From NCBI GenBank assembly GCA_003024985.2, contig PXIH01S0081064.1: DNA of 11,059 bases; one strand, written 5' to 3'. Positions 8,243 through 11,059 of the stretch are shown here, piece after piece. Below the pieces are notes generated by a model. It was not told where the DNA came from and did not search any database. It saw nothing but the letters and a program-made list of their open reading frames with translations. The stretch comes from Euperipatoides rowelli. Lineage: Eukaryota > Onychophora > Udeonychophora > Euonychophora > Peripatopsidae. Position 1 is the first letter of the stretch. Every line of letters begins with the position of its first letter. A program made the position numbers and the translations under genes.

Positions 8243-8703
8243 CTAATACGAACAAGGTTTGATATTGGCAGATTTTTAAAGACTTTGAATTTTGATATTA
8301 TTTCAAATGTGTTTTTCAAATTTATTATAACCATATTATTTGCGATATGAAAGAACAGGTGTTCCAGAATTTAAGGAACCTGGTTCTTAATCTGCATCAA
8401 CAACTTGGACAACAGTTAAGGACTTCTTCTCAAGGGACTTGTTCTTTTTGTCTTCTGAGTGTTTAGAAAAGGTTTGGGATAGAACTTTGAGATCTGTGAT
8501 TTAGTGTTTTAATATTGGTGTAAAGTGTTATAGTGTTTTTTAGACATATATATCATATATTAAACGAGTAAGTGGTAATGTGTCTATTATCAAAAGTAAG
8601 TTTTAATCAAAGGTTAACTAAGAATCCTGTNTTAGTTTGTGTTTAAAAACATGTATAATGATCTTGTGATTTATTTATCTTTTTATTAAAGAAAAAAAAA
8701 AAA
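8243..8703 (+). other. LINE C-terminus remnant, 3' UTR and poly(A) tail
   Basis: No further motif is readable. Translation shows many stops, with short helical-looking fragments just after the knuckle. The segment ends in ATTAAA (8685-8690) and an A12 run (8692-8703), taken as the LINE 3' end. The gap between signal and tail is only one base, so the true cleavage signal may be different. An N lies at 8631. Confidence 0.55.
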
Positions 8704-8748
8704 GTAACAAATACTAAATTGAAAAGTAATTAAAAAAAGTAACAAATA
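8697..8748 (+). repeat. 35-bp-period direct repeat after the LINE tail
   Basis: AAAAAAAGTAACAAATA occurs at 8697-8713 and again at 8732-8748. It may be a local duplication of the tail/flank junction. The corresponding sequence was not found as a TSD near the LINE 5' end. Confidence 0.7.
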
Positions 8749-9458
8749 TTAGTTAAATAAATTGAGGGTCAATAGTTCTACCAAAATTTGATTGTTGATA
8801 ATATTTTGAATTTTATTTTATGTTTCTTTTATAGTAATGTTAATTTTGAGGTTCAACATTAAATATTGATTCTATGAAGTCATTTAATTTTTCTATACAA
8901 TAAAAAAATAAATTGATTTTTTTTTTCATTTCATAGAAAACTAGAAAATAATGTACAAATTTCACTTTTTGATAAATCCAATATTCATTTTAACAAGATG
9001 ATTAAAAATTCAAAAAGTCGTCAATCAATAAAGAAATAAGCAGATATAAAACAATAAAAATCAATAATAAAAAATTGAAAATAATTCCATTTTTATATTG
9101 ATATTTTTTTTTTTAACAAATTTAAATAAATAATTAAAATTCATTTTACCATATGTTAAAGATATAATGAGGAGGTAGAGGGGATTATCTTATCTTAATT
9201 TAAATATTATCGTGTGATCGTGTTCCGAAGTCAGTTGCAGTGCCATCTAACGGGCTTATTAAAAAAAAAAAATTACGGACTTAAAAGATCGGCACGGGAA
9301 CTATTTTTAGAAACTTTAAAGGTGTTTTCTCTTACATAAAAAGAGCTTAAACAAAAAAATGGTTGATGCTCATGTAATGTGCTTATTTGCTAGTAATAAT
9401 AAATTAAATTTAGCAAAGGGTAAATACAGAAATATATTTCTCTCATACAGGCCCTAGA
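8749..9458. other. AT-rich non-coding stretch, no gene seen
   Basis: Extreme A/T content with many homopolymers and no coding signal. A slightly GC-richer island at about 9160-9300 (around GTTCCGAAGTCAGTTGCAGTG) matches nothing I recognise and may be an old repeat fragment. Confidence 0.5.
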
Positions 9459-9476
9459 AAATCTAATAGGCTACTG

Positions 9477-9488
9477 TATATATAAAAG
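9477..9488 (+). promoter_or_regulatory. TATA-like box, copy 1
   Basis: TATATATAAAAG, 21 bases upstream of the A-box-like motif, and exactly conserved in the second copy (9925-9936). A TATA element ahead of internal A and B boxes is seen in some Pol III genes. In DNA this AT-rich it could also be chance carried along by the duplication. Confidence 0.45.
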
Positions 9489-9509
9489 AAAAAACTAGTC
9501 GAAGTGCAG

Positions 9510-9576
9510 TGGCCATCAGGAACACACATGAATTCTATATCTCAAGACATGTAGTCCTGGGGACAGATTTGATCCC
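9510..9576 (+). promoter_or_regulatory. Putative Pol III A and B boxes, copy 1
   Basis: TGGCCATCAGG (9510-9520) follows the TRGYNNARNNG pattern except for two positions. GATTTGATCCC (9566-9576) follows GGTTCGANTCC with a few changes. Counterparts in copy 2 are at 9959-9969 and 10015-10025. Confidence 0.5.
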
Positions 9577-9791
9577 CATGGGGTACCAGTACCTCTACAG
9601 TTTTTTCCGGGCCCAGGTGCCAGGGGCTGTTTTTCCACACACAAATGACTGTCACTTGTCATGTGTAAAGAAATTCGCTAGCCATTCCCTGGGTCTTAAA
9701 AATAGAATGCCGAAGGTGGGAAAAGACATTCACGAAGAACCAGTCTAATAACAACGATAACTAAACTGGAAATAGTTGTAAACAAACTGTA

Positions 9792-9813
9792 GTTTCTCCC
9801 ATAAGGGAGAAAC
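9792..9813 (+). repeat. Terminal hairpin, copy 1
   Basis: Perfect 9-bp stem GTTTCTCCC/GGGAGAAAC with an ATAA loop, followed by an AT-rich tail ending in A8-9. It is identical in copy 2. Confidence 0.85.
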
Positions 9814-9906
9814 ATATTTATTTTTAAAAAAAAATTGAAGGTTGAATATTTTTTTGGATTGAGAGATTGAAATAAAGTCAGAATTTGGAAGCTTTAAAGT
9901 TTGCAN

Positions 9907-10286
9907 AAATCTAATAGGCTACTGTATATATAAAAGAAAAAAACTAGTCGAATTGCAGTGGCCATCAGGAACACACATGACTTCTATATCTCAAGACAAG
10001 TAGTCCTGGGGACAAATTTGATCCCCAGTGGTACCAGTATCTCTACAGTTTTTTTCCGGGCCCAGGTGCCAGGGGCTGTTTTTCCACACACAAATGACTG
10101 TCACATGTCATGTGTAAAAAAATTCACTGGCCATTCCCTGGGTCTTAAATATGGAATGCTGAAGGTGGGGAAAAGACATTCACGAAGAACCAGTCTAATA
10201 ATAACCATAATAACTAAACTGGAAATAGTTGTAAACAAACTGTAGTTTCTCCCATAAGGGAGAAACATATTTATTTTTAAAAAAAA
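9907..10286 (+). repeat. 380-bp SINE-like repeat, copy 2
   Basis: This is the second direct copy, 72 bp after the first ends, with the same order of parts: TATA-like box (9925-9936), A box (9959-9969), B box AATTTGATCCC (10015-10025), T7 run (10048-10054), hairpin (10245-10266) and A8 tail. Differences from copy 1 are scattered substitutions, several of them CG to TG/CA as methylated CpG decays, plus small indels. The 72-bp spacer is not part of the repeat, so this is either two independent insertions or an old local duplication. The left edge directly abuts an N at 9906. Confidence 0.7.
10245..10266 (+). repeat. Terminal hairpin, copy 2
   Basis: Same perfect GTTTCTCCC/GGGAGAAAC stem and ATAA loop as in copy 1, with no substitutions. 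Confidence 0.85.
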
Positions 10287-11059
10287 GGAAAAACTGTATA
10301 TTGTTTTAAATGACTGGAATAAAATGTTATTTTATCTTTCCTATCGCCAATATTTTACCAGTTGAAAATTTAAAATCTGATTATTTTAAGTAAACGATAA
10401 TACATTAGTATGTATTCACACATATTATTTTCTTAATTNATATAATAAGGAAAGTAAAATTTTCGATTCCAGAGCAAGTATGAAGTTCTAATAAAAAAAC
10501 CTGTATTAGGACAAGTGATATCTCTTGTAATGAGCTCACACGTTTTTTTTTTTAATCCGTTTTGAAAATGTTATGCATCTAATACTAAAAAAATAATATA
10601 TAAACATCTACTGTAGAAATGTTGATATTGCTAGAGAGAACTAAAATACTAGTCTATAAAAAAAAATTGTGCCTCAATATTTTTATATTTTCCATGGAAT
10701 TCTATGTGTGGTTTATTTTGGGGCATTTTAGTCACATGTGGTAAAGATTCTCAACATCAGTTTGACCACAAGAAGAACATCCTATGTTCAAGGGTGTTTG
10801 TAGAACAAAATTCAGGGCAAGGGAAGGGGGGAGGACAAACAGCATCTGGGGATGAATAGCAACTGGTGATACTTTAACACACCTGAAATTTTTTCATGAT
10901 TTTAACTAAACGACACATGACATTAAACTTATAGTTGATTATAGTAATAAAGGACACAGGTAAAATTATTGAAGATGGTCAAGTTTATTTAAATTAGATA
11001 TGCTTTTTAAATACCTACATTGTAGATTAGTACCCTTTTACCAGAAATGGGATGGGAGA
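10287..11059. other. Non-coding right flank, no gene seen
   Basis: AT-rich up to about 10700, then somewhat more balanced (10730-10880) with a purine-rich patch AGGGCAAGGGAAGGGGGGAG (about 10816-10835). No coding region, RNA gene or repeat boundary could be supported. One N lies at 10439. Confidence 0.5.

Larger units (their letters stand above)
4195..8703 (+). mobile_element. Tx1/L1-type LINE relic with two nested insertions
   Basis: This span carries, in the canonical order, the domains of an L1-superfamily ORF2: APE-like endonuclease, linker, reverse transcriptase, thumb and a C-terminal CCHC zinc knuckle, then a 3' UTR with ATTAAA (8685-8690) and poly(A) (8692-8703). ORF2 proteins nick the target and copy their own RNA at the nick. 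The LNVRGxNKR start of the endonuclease and the CxxC...HLFxxC knuckle are most like the Tx1 group, judged from memory of the family. Without the SINE and the hAT element about 3.5 kb remains, close to a complete ORF2. Stops and frameshifts are spread along it, so it is dead. No ORF1 was recognised upstream. The 5' limit is uncertain and no target-site duplication was found for the LINE itself. Confidence 0.85.
9459..9834 (+). repeat. 380-bp SINE-like repeat, copy 1
   Basis: Copy 1 is about 95% identical by eye to 9907-10286, in the same orientation. In order it has AAATCTAATAGG at the left edge, a TATATATAAAAG box (9477-9488), an A-box-like TGGCCATCAGG (9510-9520), a B-box-like GATTTGATCCC (9566-9576), a T6 run (9601-9606), a GC-richer body, a perfect hairpin (9792-9813) and an A-rich tail. 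The 56-nt spacing of the boxes fits a type II tRNA-like head, but the acceptor ends do not pair, so this is not a tRNA gene. I found no target-site duplication. A GTG-initiated open frame (9509-9748) is almost certainly chance. The family is unknown to me; a SINE is the likeliest class. Confidence 0.7.

Noticed and set aside
3982-8718. GTAACAGATGAAT near 3985 and GTAACAAATACTA at 8704 as the LINE target-site duplication
   Set aside because: Several mismatches and a 5' position not tied to the element start; not better than chance in AT-rich DNA.
1700-9260. AGATGGC-containing segments near 1712 and (reverse complement) 9242 as a shared element
   Set aside because: Only seven bases match; too short to support a repeat or regulatory site.
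9509-10245. Open frames of 79 and 95 codons in the two 380-bp repeats, alike at their N-termini
   Set aside because: They begin with GTG inside the A-box region, and the middle residues differ because of two offsetting indels. The similarity is explained by repeat homology, and no known protein motif is present.
1-11059. CRISPR array, prokaryotic operon, phage or retroviral provirus
   Set aside because: No spaced identical repeats, ribosome-binding sites, operon structure, LTR pair, protease or integrase motif was seen.

Overview
This looks like a piece of a very AT-rich metazoan nuclear genome. Its identifiable content is entirely mobile DNA. Clues are a Tx1/L1-type LINE with an apurinic-endonuclease-like (APE-like) domain and a C-terminal CCHC zinc knuckle, several SINE-like elements with tRNA-derived Pol III heads, a non-autonomous hAT element, long homopolymers and microsatellites. 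No host protein-coding gene, rRNA, functional tRNA or CRISPR array could be supported, and nothing looks prokaryotic. I cannot name the species; an invertebrate is my guess. The three isolated N characters (8631, 9906, 10439) point to an assembled draft sequence.

Layout. Positions 1-260 hold a degraded minus-strand tRNA-derived SINE that probably runs off the window edge. From 260 to about 3980 is AT-rich non-coding DNA. It contains a perfect 26-bp palindrome (312-337), a pyrimidine-rich tract (about 1500-1618) and a second minus-strand SINE (1925-2107) bounded by an exact 11-bp target-site duplication (TSD). From about 4195 to 8703 lies the main feature, a plus-strand LINE ORF2 relic. In order it has an endonuclease (4197-5265), a linker (5267-6600), a reverse transcriptase (RT; about 6678-7400), a thumb/connection region (7449-7806), a CCHC knuckle (8153-8206) and a 3' UTR ending in ATTAAA plus poly(A). 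Stops and frameshifts have inactivated it. Two later insertions sit inside it: a 241-bp tRNA-SINE in the endonuclease (4653-4893, exact 10-bp TSD) and a 782-bp hAT MITE in the linker (5411-6192, 13-bp perfect terminal inverted repeats (TIRs), 8-bp TSD of nTCTAGAn type). Removing the SINE and one TSD copy rejoins the LINE reading frame exactly, which fixes the order of events.

The right end (8704-11059) is AT-rich. It carries two direct copies of a roughly 380-bp repeat (9459-9834 and 9907-10286), about 5% diverged by eye. Each copy has a TATATATAAAAG box, tRNA-like A and B boxes, a T6/T7 run just after the B box, and an unchanged 9-bp-stem hairpin before an A-rich tail. I do not recognise this repeat. 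It is the best candidate here for something undescribed, most likely a SINE family or a Pol III unit.

The elements do not form a pathway. SINEs generally borrow LINE machinery for retrotransposition, but nothing here ties these SINEs to this LINE.
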